Source: Mytilus galloprovincialis
Taxonomy: Eukaryota; Mollusca; Bivalvia; Mytilida; Mytilidae
NCBI RefSeq assembly: GCF_965363235.1
Contig: NC_134838.1
Coordinates: forward strand, 6,267,001-6,331,000
Length of the DNA stretch: 64,000 bases
Reading direction: 5' to 3'
Within the stretch, counting starts at the first letter, position 1; each line of letters starts with the position of its first letter. Position numbers and translations under genes: made by a program. Below, piece by piece: positions 41,701-51,190 of the stretch. The notes beneath the pieces are model-generated. The model was given only the letters and a program-made list of their open reading frames with translations. It ran no database searches and was not told the origin of the DNA.

Positions 41701-44510
41701 TTTTGGTATAAGAAGTCTGGGGTAAGTTATCATTAATTGTTTGAATTGTTTTACATTGTTATATCAGAGCCTTTTAAAGCTGTAATAGCACATGTATATG
41801 TTTTTGATTTTGCTCATTGTTAAAGGCTGTTCAGGGATCTATAGTTGCTTAAATATATGTCTCATTGGTTAATGGTGGATAGTTATCTTATTGGATATCA
41901 TGTCATATCTTGTTATTTATATATATATATATATATATATATGCTATAAATTAAAAGTCAGTTTTGCTCACCTTAATTCAATGCACAACTCTTAAAGATA
42001 ATTGTTCACAGAAATAATGCTGTAGTGCCATAATTCTGAGAGAGAATATTGATAAAACCATTTCAGTAACAATCAGTCCTATCAGACCTAGCAGAATATA
42101 AGACCATGGTTTGTGTTACTGTTAAATGGTAGGTGAATTCATTAAAAATATGTTTTCCATCATGTGCAATAACAATTAAACCTAGTTCTAAAAGACAATT
42201 AAACTTACAATTTCTTCAGGAGTAGCTTTGAATTCATTCATATCATGTAAATTATCCTGAAACAATAAAAAAAAAAACATGGAAAATAAATGTAAGTAAT
42301 TTCACCCAAATTGAATCGTCAAATAAACTAAATACATATACATTTAACAAGAGTGCACAAACTGAAATGTCTCGCCTTCTTTACTAATCATTGATATTAT
42401 GTTGATTGTCCTAAGTATAAAGCTTTATTACAACTGTCACATAAACTTAACATTAACCAAGATAGCTAAACAAAGACCAATGAACCATGAAAATTAGGTC
42501 AAGGTCAGATGAACCATGCCAGGCAGACATGTACAGCTAACAAAGCTTCCATACAACAAATATAGTTGACCTATTACTTATAGTTTAAGAAAAATAGACC
42601 AAAACACAAAAACTGAACACTGTGCAATGAACCGTGCAATTGAGGTCATGGTCAAATAAAACCTGCGGGACTGACATATAGATCATAATATATTTCCATA
42701 CACCAAATATAGTTGACCTTTGGCATATAATATTAAATAAAAAGACCAAAACTTAAAAACTAAACTTTGAACCATGAAAATGAGGTCGTCAGATGACATC
42801 TGCCCGCTAGAAATGTACACCTTACAATCATTTCATACAACAAATATAGTAGACCTATTGCATAAAGTATGAGAAAAACAGACCAAAACACAAAAACTTA
42901 ACTATAACCACTGAACCATGAAAATGAGGTCAAGGTCAGATGACACCTGTCAGTTGGACATGTACACCTTCCAGTCCTTCCATACACCAAATATACTAGC
43001 ACTATTGCTGCTAGTATCTGAGATATGGACTTGACCACCAAAAATTAACCTTGTTCACTGATCCATGAAATGAGGTCGAGGTCAAGTGAAAACTGTTGGA
43101 CGGGCATGAGGACCTTGCAAGGTACGCACATATCAAATATAGTTATACTATTACTTATAATAAGAGAGAAGTCAACATTACTAAAATTCTGAACTTTTTT
43201 TTCAAGTGTTCACTGAACCATGAAAATGAGGTCAAGGACATTGGACATGTGACTGACGGAAACTTCGTAACATGAGGCATCTATATACAAAGTATGAAGC
43301 ATGCAGGTCTTTCACCTTCTAAAATATAAACCTTTTAAGAAGTTAGCTAACGCCGCCGCCGGATCACTATCCCTATGTCGAGCATTCTGCAACAAAAGTT
43401 GCAGGCTTGACAAAAATGCACATTAAAATAAGTCTGTCCCTAACCCATTGATGAACCCTTTCAGATAACATGTACATCATATTAAATTATCATGTTACTA
43501 AAAATAAGTCAGAACTCCATGTAACAAAATAAATATTGAGTGTTTTAAACCAGTCATTGAACCATGGAAAGGAGGTCAAGGACAATGGACACATGGCAGA
43601 GTGAAACAAAAACTTTATAAAATAAGGTTTATATACACTCAAGAAGAGTCTGACTCTGTACTGAAAGAAGAAGGTATCTTTATAAAACTTAATAAAAGGC
43701 ATAAAGCATCCAGGTCTTTTGACTTCTTAACTATTATAATCTTTACAAATTCGTTTACCCTGTTGTCATCCAATTAGCATCCCTACATGCCCTATGTTGT
43801 ACTTTCATGGCAGACACCATAACAAATAAACCATTTATTGGCGGTAAAATATTATATTAAACTTAATTATTATTTCAGAATGTCAGTCATCGTAAAAAAA
43901 TTTTTTTGTCATGTTTGTTTATTTTCAACTTATCAGTTTAAGGATATCGCTTCTCTTGTTTTTGAAATTTTGCAAGATACTCGGAATCCTCTGGTTTTAT
44001 CTGTGTAGCTCCATAAAACAATTTCCCTTCTAACATTTTCATAATTTTATTACATATAAAGTAAAAAGCCAATTTAAATATGATAAAATCCGTTATATTT
44101 TCATAATATTTTAAAGAAAAAAGGTGCCAATGTTTAATGTAAGAAGTCTAGAGAATCATTTCTGGCCAAATTTTCAATGGCTTATATCTTGAAAAACAAA
44201 CACACAAACCCTTAATTTTTTTCTGCTTTTTCAGTTCCTAAATTTACATACTTTCATTTTATAACAGTCTTTTAAAAAGCTTTTTATTCTTATACCAGAG
44301 AAGTAAACATCCATAAATAGAAGCCTTTAGTTTATTTGCCCTTCTTTTATTTATACCTTTTACATTTATTTGCCCTTCTTTTGTTCATACCTTTTACATT
44401 TATTTGATGATTTATGTACTTACATCCCATTCTGGCAGTTTTTTAATGGTTTTCTTTTTCCTGGGAATACATCCAGATGGATTGGTCTTTCTTAATCTTA
44501 CAAAAGACAT
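23715..44510 (-). CDS. SPICE1: SPICE1, spindle and centriole associated protein, complete coding region
   Basis: SPICE1 (CCDC52) is a centriole and spindle protein needed for centriole duplication and bipolar spindles. Coding exons in transcript order: 44424-44510, 42209-42256, 41497-41569, 40463-40545, 39445-39510, 37550-37605, 36941-37041, 36363-36554, 35817-35980, 35204-35353, 34659-34751, 31748-31840, 29472-29568, 27246-27380, 26315-26964, 25834-25926, 23715-23795. All GT-AG junctions join in frame to 753 residues (human about 855). The start is MSFVRLRKT (human MSFVRVNR). Other matches are ATPEEIARRKEVHKSK, ARKLAIMKEVLYDQ, GVPNVTSAPNGD, EYERSTGR, FSGYTLSIV and LIDALTS. A coiled coil covers about residues 291-402. 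Exon 15 is Gln/Pro/Ser-rich with a second short coiled coil. An acceptor four bases before the ATG shows an upstream untranslated exon. Confidence 0.95.
23927..24424. repeat. 71-bp tandem array, seven copies, in the last SPICE1 intron
   Basis: Unit starts (AGGTAAAGTAA) fall at 23927, 23998, 24069, 24140, 24211, 24282 and 24353. Copies differ at only a few sites (GAAGAATC or GAGGAATC; GTACATC or GTACCTC), so amplification is recent. The array begins about 130 bases from the last SPICE1 exon. AGGTAAAGTA recurs in each unit and is donor-like on the plus strand, not on the SPICE1 strand. Confidence 0.95.
24425..25597. other. SPICE1 intron sequence, nothing recognised
   Basis: I see no coding, hairpin-ended element or array here. 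One plus-strand frame at 24603 has no homology features. Confidence 0.5.
25598..25792. repeat. 65-bp tandem triplication
   Basis: Three units beginning CCAACATAGGTG at 25598, 25663 and 25728. Units 2 and 3 are nearly identical and unit 1 is more diverged. It lies 40 bp downstream (transcript sense) of SPICE1 exon 16 (25834-25926). Confidence 0.92.
27549..28898. mobile_element. hAT-like non-autonomous element, CAGTGTTC ends (copy 2)
   Basis: Starts CAGTGTTCTCCCCAG at 27549 and ends, on the other strand, CAGTGTTCCGCTCAGG at 28898. ATACATA is present on both sides (27542-27548, 28899-28905), but in low-complexity sequence. The right end carries iterated AGCGTCGCGG or AGCATCACGG words, two of them as the palindrome GCGTCGCGGTACCGCGACGC. 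The left end has TTGCGTCGCG. No transposase was recognised. It lies in the SPICE1 intron between exons 13 and 14. Confidence 0.65.
29902..31606 (-). mobile_element. Hairpin-ended tandem-core element, AGCTCACC family (copy b)
   Basis: Read on the minus strand, it begins with the hairpin AGCTCACCTTTCC / GGAAATGTGAGCT (31577-31606). CCGTCGTC-rich DNA follows, then three core units of about 500 bp (TTTCAGAGGAG landmarks at 30490, 30990, 31491). The end has AAGGTGAGCG and the hairpin AGGCTCTTGAGAGCCT. The inner stem differs on both sides from copy a yet still pairs. It lies in the SPICE1 intron between exons 12 and 13. Confidence 0.78.
32040..32820 (+). mobile_element. LINE remnant, C-terminal part of reverse-transcriptase ORF
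   Basis: Short frames give IPEFYREVFKCW, IWGNKQINFENKTVF and, near 32696-32770, YNVCNEEEDYNHFFISC followed by RFLENFW. This order matches the region after the reverse-transcriptase domain of L1/Tx1-like LINEs, ending in the zinc-binding C-x2-C..H..C module (only part of the module is visible). The frames shift and contain stops, so it is dead. No endonuclease or polymerase core is present. It is antisense to SPICE1 in the exon 11-12 intron. Confidence 0.65.
32976..34256. mobile_element. pogo/Tigger-like (Tc1/mariner) non-autonomous element, TA duplication
   Basis: Ends are CAGTCGATTCCACTTAATTG on the left and, on the other strand, CAGTACATTCCGGTTATTTG on the right, flanked by TA (32974-32975, 34257-34258). 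Subterminal words TTAATTGCATA, TTAATAGCATA, TTATATGCATA and TTATTTGCATA recur at 20-60 bp spacing. No transposase is recognised in the 1.28 kb. It lies in the SPICE1 exon 11-12 intron, just after the LINE remnant. Confidence 0.7.
35105..35230 (-). repeat. 62-bp tandem duplication of the SPICE1 exon 10 donor
   Basis: The exon 10 end and donor (minus: CTATGTAGATATCTCAAGGAG then GTATGG) are duplicated 62 bp downstream in transcript sense. The donor GT lies at 35202-35203 in the real copy and 35140-35141 in the second. The second copy reads AAGTAG in place of AAGGAG. Retention up to the second donor would meet a stop within five codons after the normal donor, so only the first can give full-length protein. 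Confidence 0.82.
38311..39339. mobile_element. hAT-like non-autonomous element with exact 8-bp target duplication
   Basis: Terminal inverted repeats are CAAGGGTCCGGAAA (38311-38324) and, on the other strand, CAAGGATCCGGAAA (ending 39339). CTATTGAC flanks both sides exactly (38303-38310 and 39340-39347). Inside the ends, ACGGTCAT..ATGACCGA words recur inverted. The interior has no transposase coding. It lies in the SPICE1 intron between exons 5 and 6. Related GACCG-rich sequence occurs inside the element at 2352-4166 (3047-3118). Confidence 0.85.
39790..40290. mobile_element. mariner/Tigger-like MITE, TACCGTATTTATTC ends, TA duplication
   Basis: TACCGTATTTATTC on the left mirrors GAATAAATACGGTA on the right. 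TA flanks both sides (39788-39789, 40291-40292). CGCCCCC-type runs sit just inside each end. The element is 501 bp. A 95-codon frame inside is not a recognised protein. It lies in the SPICE1 intron between exons 4 and 5. Confidence 0.75.
41004..41132. mobile_element. 129-bp snap-back element, 36-bp arms
   Basis: Arms at 41004-41039 and 41097-41132 are inverted with one mismatch; the inner 29 bp (TTTTCACAAAAAATCTTAAG onwards) are exact. The 57-base centre contains further CTTAAG and TAAGATT words. GGATCCGCCACTG, an end of the GGCGGATCC MITE, follows immediately at 41134. No clear target duplication was found. It lies in the SPICE1 intron between exons 3 and 4. Confidence 0.7.
41914..41943. repeat. 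(TA)n microsatellite
   Basis: Uninterrupted TA dinucleotides within the SPICE1 intron between exons 2 and 3. A 13-base G run followed by (AT)n is at about 41422-41450. Confidence 0.9.
42346..43412 (-). mobile_element. TGTCGAGCC-hairpin tandem-core element, full copy
   Basis: On the minus strand it starts with the hairpin TGTCAAGCCTGCAAC / GTTGCAGAATGCTCGACA (about 43375-43412). ATAGGGATAGTGATCCGGCG follows, then core units with GACCTTGACCTCATTTTCAT (about 145-157 bp apart). It ends GCACTCTTGTTAA at 42346. At about 1.07 kb this is the clearest single copy. More diverged core-like sequence continues at 43413-43740. It lies in the SPICE1 first coding intron. Confidence 0.75.
44334..44402. repeat. 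34-bp tandem duplication beside the SPICE1 exon 1 donor
   Basis: ATTTGCCCTTCTTTT..TTACATTT occurs at 44334 and 44368. It ends about 20 bases from the donor of the first coding exon (GT at 44422-44423). It does not copy the donor itself. Confidence 0.75.
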
Positions 44511-45467
44511 ATTCTGAAATAAAGTTGATATTACAATAAAATGCAGTGTTGAGTGATAAATTGTTTATTCCATTAATTTCATTTTAGAATAAGCATTATT
44601 TTCTTTTATTATGTTTTTAATTGTCAATTCAATTCAAATGTCAAGTCTGGCTGCTCATAGACATAGTCCTGTTAATGTCAAAGTCTTTTTCATGCTACAA
44701 AACTCATGCAATTGAGTATAATTGCCCAAAAATAGCTGCTGCTAGCCCAATGAAAATAATTTTAATTACTTTCATTATTTTATTTTGTTGTCTTGTTGTT
44801 AAATGCTTATTATTTGAAAAGAGAATGTTAAAGTTTGTTGAAAATTTTATTGATAATTCACTGCTACCAAAAAAATACTTCGTCTTTAGATCTAAACAAG
44901 GAATACACGGTATATTATTCGAAACAACTGGAGACAATGTTATCTGCATGTATTTATCTATATTGATTAATTTTAACACTTTAAAACAATTATCATAGTG
45001 GAATGGATTAATAATTAGTTGCAGAATGTCTAGTCGAATATTAGAATGTAAATACAAATTCCAACTATGCATGCTTTTTCAATGGAAATTGTGTCATCAC
45101 AATGCATTCTTAAGTTAATACCATGAAAACCCATGAGAAAAGAACATACATGTATGTTAATTTGTTATTATTATTCTATTAAAAGGTATGTTGTGTTAAA
45201 GGGATCTCCTGTAGTTGGTAATCGCAATACTGGTATACCAGTATTGTCCACAATACTGGTATAAAAATTTTGTACCAGTATTGCATTCCAGTATTGTGCT
45301 TTTTTTTAAATAAACAATATAGGTAATTAATCTTTTATTAAAGGTGTCACATATATGCATAATGATATTAACATACATTTTGTATGACATGACAATTTTA
45401 TTAGGAATGATTGTGTTTAACTGATGATGCCATAGATGGTACACTGTGATTGTCATCAAATAAAGTT

Positions 45468-46579
45468 GGGTACCACGATTTCCCGAGATTTACGAGAAAA
45501 ACGTAATATCCCAAAAACAAACTGATATATCCAGAGAAAAAATTTTTTAATGGTGTTATAGATTAGTGTTACAGTATACAATAATAAGGTTTAAGGCGTT
45601 CATAATTAAAAAAATACACGCAATCTTCAGAAAATCGATTTTTATATATATGTACATGTAAATCTATAATCTTAAAAATATGTTTTTAAAATATATTTTC
45701 AATAATTAAGGAGCTTGACTCATCTGCATTAAGTACAAGTAGGGACTCCCCTTTAAGCACCGATGCTTGGTGCTTTCTGCAGATAAGTCATATTAAATAT
45801 CCTTTATTAAATAAACTTTGTTATTTGCAGTATACCTCATAGTCAAATGTGGGAGTGCTTAATTGCTTTGTTTTTTATTGGGTTCTTTTTGTATATTGAC
45901 ATTTCTCCGCACAAACTATTAATGCCTTATGTTTGTGAAGATACACTTACCGGGTGCACTTGAGTCATTTTCAACATAGTATTCATTGAATAATAATACA
46001 TTGCTACTATTTTGTTGAGTGTATTTTCTGTGTTATATTATTTTATTTTATTGTTTTTATAACACTTGTTACATATCTTTTACTGTGTGTGTATTGCATA
46101 TGTTATTGTTTATAATAATATTGTCTGTATCATATGCCCTCCTGGGGCCCTAATTTGGTAAATAAAAATATTCTATTCTATTCTATTCTATGTACATTTA
46201 TGTCTTGTTTGCAAAATGGGTTACACTTATTATGACTGGACCGAATGAAATGACCAAAAGACAGGACCAAATTAAAAATGCTAATAACTTTTTCATTTCT
46301 CAAAGGATTAATCTCAAATCATTTGATATGTAAATTTAAGAAAAAAAATAGATTTTTTTCAAGAATCTTTAGAAAACGTGAAAATGACAGGACCAAATAA
46401 AAATGCAAATTTATACTTTATTATTTGTCAGAATCTACCAAGAAATCATGCCTGCAACTTAACACTATAACATGTATAAAAAGTAGCATAACACCATAAC
46501 TAATCTTTTTCTCGGGATACATTAGTTTGTTCTCGGGATATAATGTTTTTTTCGTATTTCTCAGGAAATCGTGGTACCG
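45468..46579. mobile_element. Nested element with exact 9-bp duplication, GGTACCACGATTTCC ends
   Basis: Ends GGGTACCACGATTTCC (45468) and, on the other strand, CGGTACCACGATTTCC (46579) are inverted. AATAAAGTT flanks both sides exactly (45459-45467, 46580-46588). Inside the ends, CTCGGGATAT and related words recur. It sits wholly inside the element at 45202-47512, so it is younger. Superfamily is unproven (Merlin-like by duplication length). Confidence 0.8.
45930..46192 (+). mobile_element. Possible LINE 3' end with (ATTCT)n tail
   Basis: CCCTCCTGGGGCCCTAATTT, then GGTAAATAAAAATATTCTATT and a short ATTCT pentamer tail (to about 46190), resembles 3' ends of invertebrate CR1/RTE-type LINEs. The 5' limit is unclear and no coding is visible. 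If right, it is a third level of nesting. Confidence 0.4.
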
Positions 46580-47786
46580 AATAAAGTTTTAAATCTTCTG
46601 ATGTTTTTTTCTTAACCATTCTGTCTCAGCATTTTAACAAACTCTGTACTTTCTTCTATTTTTTCTTTCATCTCTCTCTTTCCAAGATTCATGTAGTATA
46701 TTTTAGTGAATTTTATATTGACATTAATGCTGTTATAGCTTCTGTATCATTAGCATTGGTATTGTCTATTTCTTCTTCAGATGTGATTTCTGTAACCCCT
46801 CCCCCTTCCTATATTGGTATTTAGGTATTCACTCTCTGTGGACTTTCTGTAACGCTTACTAGATTACAAGCTATTTCAGATAGCATTTGTACAGCTCTCT
46901 TACTGTCAAAATGCTGGTCTAGTATTTGTACCAGTAGATATACATGTATCTGCTACTATTTGTATTGTCCGTGGTTCTGAATCAACTGCTTCAACCCTTA
47001 ACATTCATGTAGACAAACTAGTAAATCTGATTATAACAAGGTTCCCCTATAAAGCAACTTTTTACAATTACTGAATAATATTGTTATCTTTTGTTGTGAA
47101 AAATTAATAAGAAAATAAAGAAAAGCAAATGCATATGATCTTAGTAGACAAAAAATGTATACATGTATTAAAATATCTGTCAAATATGTGATGGCATACA
47201 TGTAAATGCTGAATTTACAGTGTTCGAGTCTAATGATTTGCTTGAATTATTACTCAGATGATAATAAGCTTTTATTTTATCTATATTAAATTATATAAAA
47301 TATAGAAATATGATGAAATTATTAGCAATTGTTTATTTGTGCAAGTATAGTAATGACTTTTAACTGGTTGTTAATTGATTTCACAATTAATTATTATCCT
47401 CTATAATCTTTTTGAGTAATGTACCAGTATTGCTGTTTTTTTTTAATAAAAAGTTACAATACTGGTACAAAATTTTTATACCAGTATTGCGATCACCAAC
47501 TACAGGAGATCCTGTTAAAGTGTTACTTTGGGGGGAGAAATAGATGGTCGAATTGAATACTCATTTGGAGACGCTAGGGGACGAATCTGCTTGTGTGTGA
47601 AGTCGGTAAAGAGGAGATGCCAATGAAAAATCGTGCAAGTTACAACATGCAGACCCAACAAAAATCAAATAAAGTTTAAAATCTATTTGCAAAGTGTTTG
47701 TGCTTAACGTGAATAAACGGCGATAAACTGTTGAATTTTGATAAAATTTTCAAATCCTAACAGTTATATATTAATCTAAATGTTAC

Positions 47787-48008
47787 CTTTTAGGCAAATT
47801 AATGCAGCAATATTTGTAATGAACCGCTTCTATGGACGCCGGAAGTTTCAATGGGAGACAACTTTTAAATTTAACCTTTTTTTGAGGTCAAGGTTGAAGT
47901 GACTTGCGTCAGATCAATGCGCATAGAAAATAAAGCCATCGACAACTCAACAAATGCTTTGATTATTGTTGACCTAATTATAGAATTTACCTTTATTTAC
48001 AGACACCG
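47787..48008. promoter_or_regulatory. Candidate divergent SPICE1/SMARCA4 promoter and first exons
   Basis: An ETS-type site CCGGAAGT lies at 47839-47846. To its right, plus-strand CACCG followed by GTAAGT (donor at 48009) could end an untranslated first SMARCA4 exon. That gene needs one because its ATG exon starts with an acceptor at 59308. To its left, minus-strand AAAAG followed by GTAACA (donor at 47785-47786) could end the untranslated first exon of SPICE1. The GCGTCA and AATGCGCAT words nearby are CRE- and NRF1-like. A second CCAAT and GCCGCCATTTTT cluster at about 48930-48955 is an alternative. Confidence 0.35.
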
Positions 48009-49300
48009 GTAAGTTTACTTGTGTATTGGATTAGTCTTTGGCGCGGTTTCTAATTATTTATGATCGTTAAACACAATTTAATGATTTATGTGTGTTGTAA
48101 AGTCGGTTCTTTGTTCGTGTCTGTGGTGTCGATTCTCTTCTTGGTGGAAATATTTCCATTGAAACTACCATTGTGATTTAGCCATCTATGTTTATAGACA
48201 TCATTCTATTCCATCGTAGTTATAATAATGTGTACAGTATATGATTATGAAGTCATACCATCAAATTCAGAAATATTTTTCAGCAATATTCAAAAATATT
48301 CATATCAAATCATATAGAATACAAATTTGTATAAATGATTTGTTGAATTTTATTCATTGTTATAATTTTATATTCTTTTACCCTACTTAACTTGTGATCA
48401 TACATTTTGTGTAATATAGAAAGGTTCATATTATAAATTTATATGTGCTGCCTTCTGGGGTTTTATTAATAAGCTATCAGAAACGACAAGAAACATCAAC
48501 ATGATCAAGAAGATTCATTTAGCACAAGAAGACTAATTTAGGGACAAGAAAACTAACTAAGCCTTAAGAAATTCAGATTATTTATTTCAAATAAATAGAT
48601 ATAGAAACGTGCATCAAAGTGTTTTAATGCCCTTGCCGTAGCGGATAATATACATGTAATTCTAGAGTAATGCCTCTTTAGGCCAAAAAAAAATATATGT
48701 CTGTTTACGGTTACCTGACCGACCCTAAGCCATTTTATTTCAGTCGTAAAGTGAAAAATTAATAAAACTTGTCTCAAAAGCGAAGTAAGGGTTGCCAATA
48801 AATTTAATCAATTGCCTGTTCACAATTGTGAATATGACAGCCGTTTTACAGTTCTTCTTTTAAAGCATGCAAAACAAACAATTGATTAACTTAGGGAAAC
48901 TGGCAACTGGTGTATTGAAATAAAAACTTCGCCGCCATTTTTTTCCAACCAATAACCAAGGGAAATAATCCAATCATTAAAAATTCGGGTAAACTCGGCC
49001 CATGAACAACTCGGACCACGGTAAGAAGGACCACACAACTGAAAATACAAATAATAAAATGAAGAAAAATAATAAAATGCCTTAAATGGAACTACCTACC
49101 TACATGTACCCTATTTATTTTGATGATGTAACTTTAAACAGACATATTATTATAATTTTTTTGTTGAATTTATACACAATACTTAAATCTAGTACAAATT
49201 TGGGTAGCGTCACTTTAGTTTTGTCCCTTTACAACTGTATATGATTTGCAAGTGGGGGCATCATCTGTGCCTCATGGACACCTTCCCCATTTATTTTTAA

Positions 49301-50125
49301 GGTTCCACTAAAGTCAAAATATAGGACACTTCACAAACATCCAAACTGGTTCTTGGGGTGAACACTAAATTTTTCAAAAATATCTGGAGGCCTGCGAGAA
49401 GACTATTTGATAAAAATTGGTATGGATGGTACTGTTACATGCAATGCAATACAAGCTAATGTTGTTTTGTCACATAAATATGTTTCAACCGGTTTGGCCA
49501 CAACATAACACTTTCGAGTTTATTTACAATTTACACAGTATGTACACTGTATATGTTAAGTATGTTTAAATGATTATATGTTCCCATAGTTTAGGACTTT
49601 ATTCATTATCGGTTGAAAAATACAATACAGGCGAAGTTCAGATTTTTATGCCCCACCTACGATAGTAGAGGGGCATTATGTTTTCTGGTCTGTGCCTCCT
49701 TTCGTCTGTGCGTCCGTTCGCTTCAGGTTAAAGTTTTTGGTCAAGGTAGTTTTTGAAGAAGTTGAAGTCCAATCAACTTGAAACTTAGTACACATGTTCC
49801 CCATGATATGATCTTTCTAATTTTAATGCCAAATTATAGTTTTGACCCCAATTTCATGGTCCACTGAACATAGAAAATGATGTGCGAAGTTCAGGTTAAA
49901 GTTTTTGGTCAAGGTAGTTTTTGATGAAGTTAAAGTTACATCAACTTGAAACTTAGTACACATGTTCCCTATGATATGATCTTTCTAATTATAAAACCAA
50001 ATTATAATGTTGACCCCAATTTCACAGTCCACTGAACATAGAAAATGATAGTGCGAGTGGGGCATCCGTGTACTATGGACACATTCTTGTTTTTAAGTAT
50101 CCTAGATTTTGACTTTAGTGGAACT
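49301..50125. mobile_element. TTAA-flanked MITE carrying an inserted tandem-core element
   Basis: Ends GGTTCCACTAAAGTCAAAAT (49301) and, on the other strand, AGTTCCACTAAAGTCAAAAT (50125) are inverted over about 30 bp. TTAA is present on both sides (49297-49300 and 50126-50129), as for piggyBac/Kolobok-type elements. The element at 49645-50093 was inserted near its right end; without it the MITE is about 380 bp. Confidence 0.7.
49645..50093 (+). mobile_element. ATGCCCC-hairpin tandem-core element (copy 2), two core units
   Basis: Starts with the hairpin ATGCCCCACCTAC / GTAGAGGGGCAT, followed by a TCTGTGCGTCCGTTCG-like stretch. It has two units of 168 bp (GGTCAAGGTAG at 49739 and 49907) and ends GTGGGGCATCCGTGTACTAT..CTTGTT. 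It is the shortest undivided copy in the window. A tail fragment of the GCGGGGGCATCATC family lies just before the host MITE at about 49200-49290. Confidence 0.8.
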
Positions 50126-50559
50126 TTAAATAGAGTTGGAAAATGTAAGAAAGTAAGGGAAAAAATAGGGCCTTTTGAAAATGTCATTATCTATGAGTAT
50201 CTTTCAATTGCATACATTGAGCATGTTAAGTATGATTGTGAGGCTTTGGAGCATATCTAGTGGTACCATGGTTTTGACCACCAAATTTTGTGAACCACAG
50301 ACAGTCACACAATTTTGGTATTACATGTAGTAATAGAAATTATAGTGAGGATTACCAGATTTTCTTCAAGGACTCTCAGGGGGAAAAAGATTCAGAGATA
50401 TCTGTGACTAAGGCCACCCTTAAAAAATTGTTTGTTTGGCATTGCCGACCCACACTATCAGCAGGTGGGTAGGTACATGTAGGTAGGGATTTTTTTTTTT
50501 TTTTTACATTTAAAAGCTTTATACATGTAAATCATGAAGTCTCTAGACCAATGTTGTCT

Positions 50560-50830
50560 AAAGCATTGCAGCATTGTTGTGTGTACATGCTGGTGGTTTC
50601 TTTGAACGGGGTCAACCGTCAATGTCACATTCTACATCATATGGATAATTTCATGTAAGACAGTCAGTTTTGTTGGCAGAGTTAACCAAAGGACCCAGAA
50701 AAAAACACAGAACTGAGGCAGGAAACTGACAAATTAACCATATAAAATGTACAATGTATGACGTGAAAATTGAACTTTTATTGTGGGACTGCCAATTGAA
50801 CAGAGGCCTGATGTCACATCTTGTGGTCAC
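50560..50830 (-). mobile_element. Degenerate SINE, Nin-DC-type 3' domain (copy 1)
   Basis: On the minus strand, TTTGGTTAACTCTGCCAACA followed by AAAACTGACTG..ATGAAATTA and AATGTGACATTGACGG follows the order of the conserved Nin-DC/Meta domain of mollusc SINEs. It is more diverged than copy 2, and the tRNA-like head is not clear. Confidence 0.45.
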
Positions 50831-50892
50831 AGTTTGGTAAAATTACCATAAGTTAAATGGTTCAACCACTACGGCTCCTTGTACAAATGGAC

Positions 50893-51190
50893 AAAGATTT
50901 AAAACTTTTATTGTTTGCTTTGGTTTTATAAACATCACTTTCTACACCGTATGTAATTTCATGGCAGTCAGTTTTGTTGGCATACTATTAAACCGTAGTA
51001 CTTGAAGGAAAACGGCGGCAACCTGCGGGAAGAAACTGACTAACCTTATCACATATGACATGAAAATCAAACCTTAATTTTGCAACTGCCCAACTAGGGC
51101 TCAAACCAATACCTAGAGGCTAGTAATCATACATGAAAGGTGTGACGAACTACCATACAAACACGCCTACTGCCCCTGATAAGTTTTGAG
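50893..51190 (-). mobile_element. SINE with tRNA-like head and Nin-DC-type domain (copy 2)
   Basis: On the minus strand, a head with GGGGCAGTAGGCGTG and a B-box-like GGTTTGAGCCC is followed by TACTACGGTTTAATAGTATG, CCAACAAAACTGACTGCCAT, GAAATTAC, AAAGTGATGTTTATAAAACC and an A-rich end. This resembles the bivalve Nin-DC SINE consensus (TACTCCGGTTT..AAACTGACTGCCACGAAAT..AAAGTGGCGTTAAA). It is old and degenerate, so transcription is unlikely. Confidence 0.6.

Larger units (their letters stand above)
45202..47512. mobile_element. 2.3-kb element with exact 8-bp duplication and AATACTGGTA words
   Basis: Terminal inverted repeats begin GGATCTCCTGTAGTTGG on both strands and continue for over 30 bp with iterated, partly palindromic ATACTGGTAT / TTGTACCAGTATTG words. 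TGTTAAAG flanks both sides exactly (45194-45201 and 47513-47520). The GG start and 8-bp duplication fit Merlin-like or some hAT/P-like elements. No transposase was recognised. A second element (45468-46579) is nested inside. Confidence 0.85.

Noticed and set aside
44621-45072. Overlapping frames of 125 and 122 codons on opposite strands just upstream of the first SPICE1 coding exon
   Set aside because: Both are AT-rich frames with no recognisable domain and no splice or start context. Length alone is not support.
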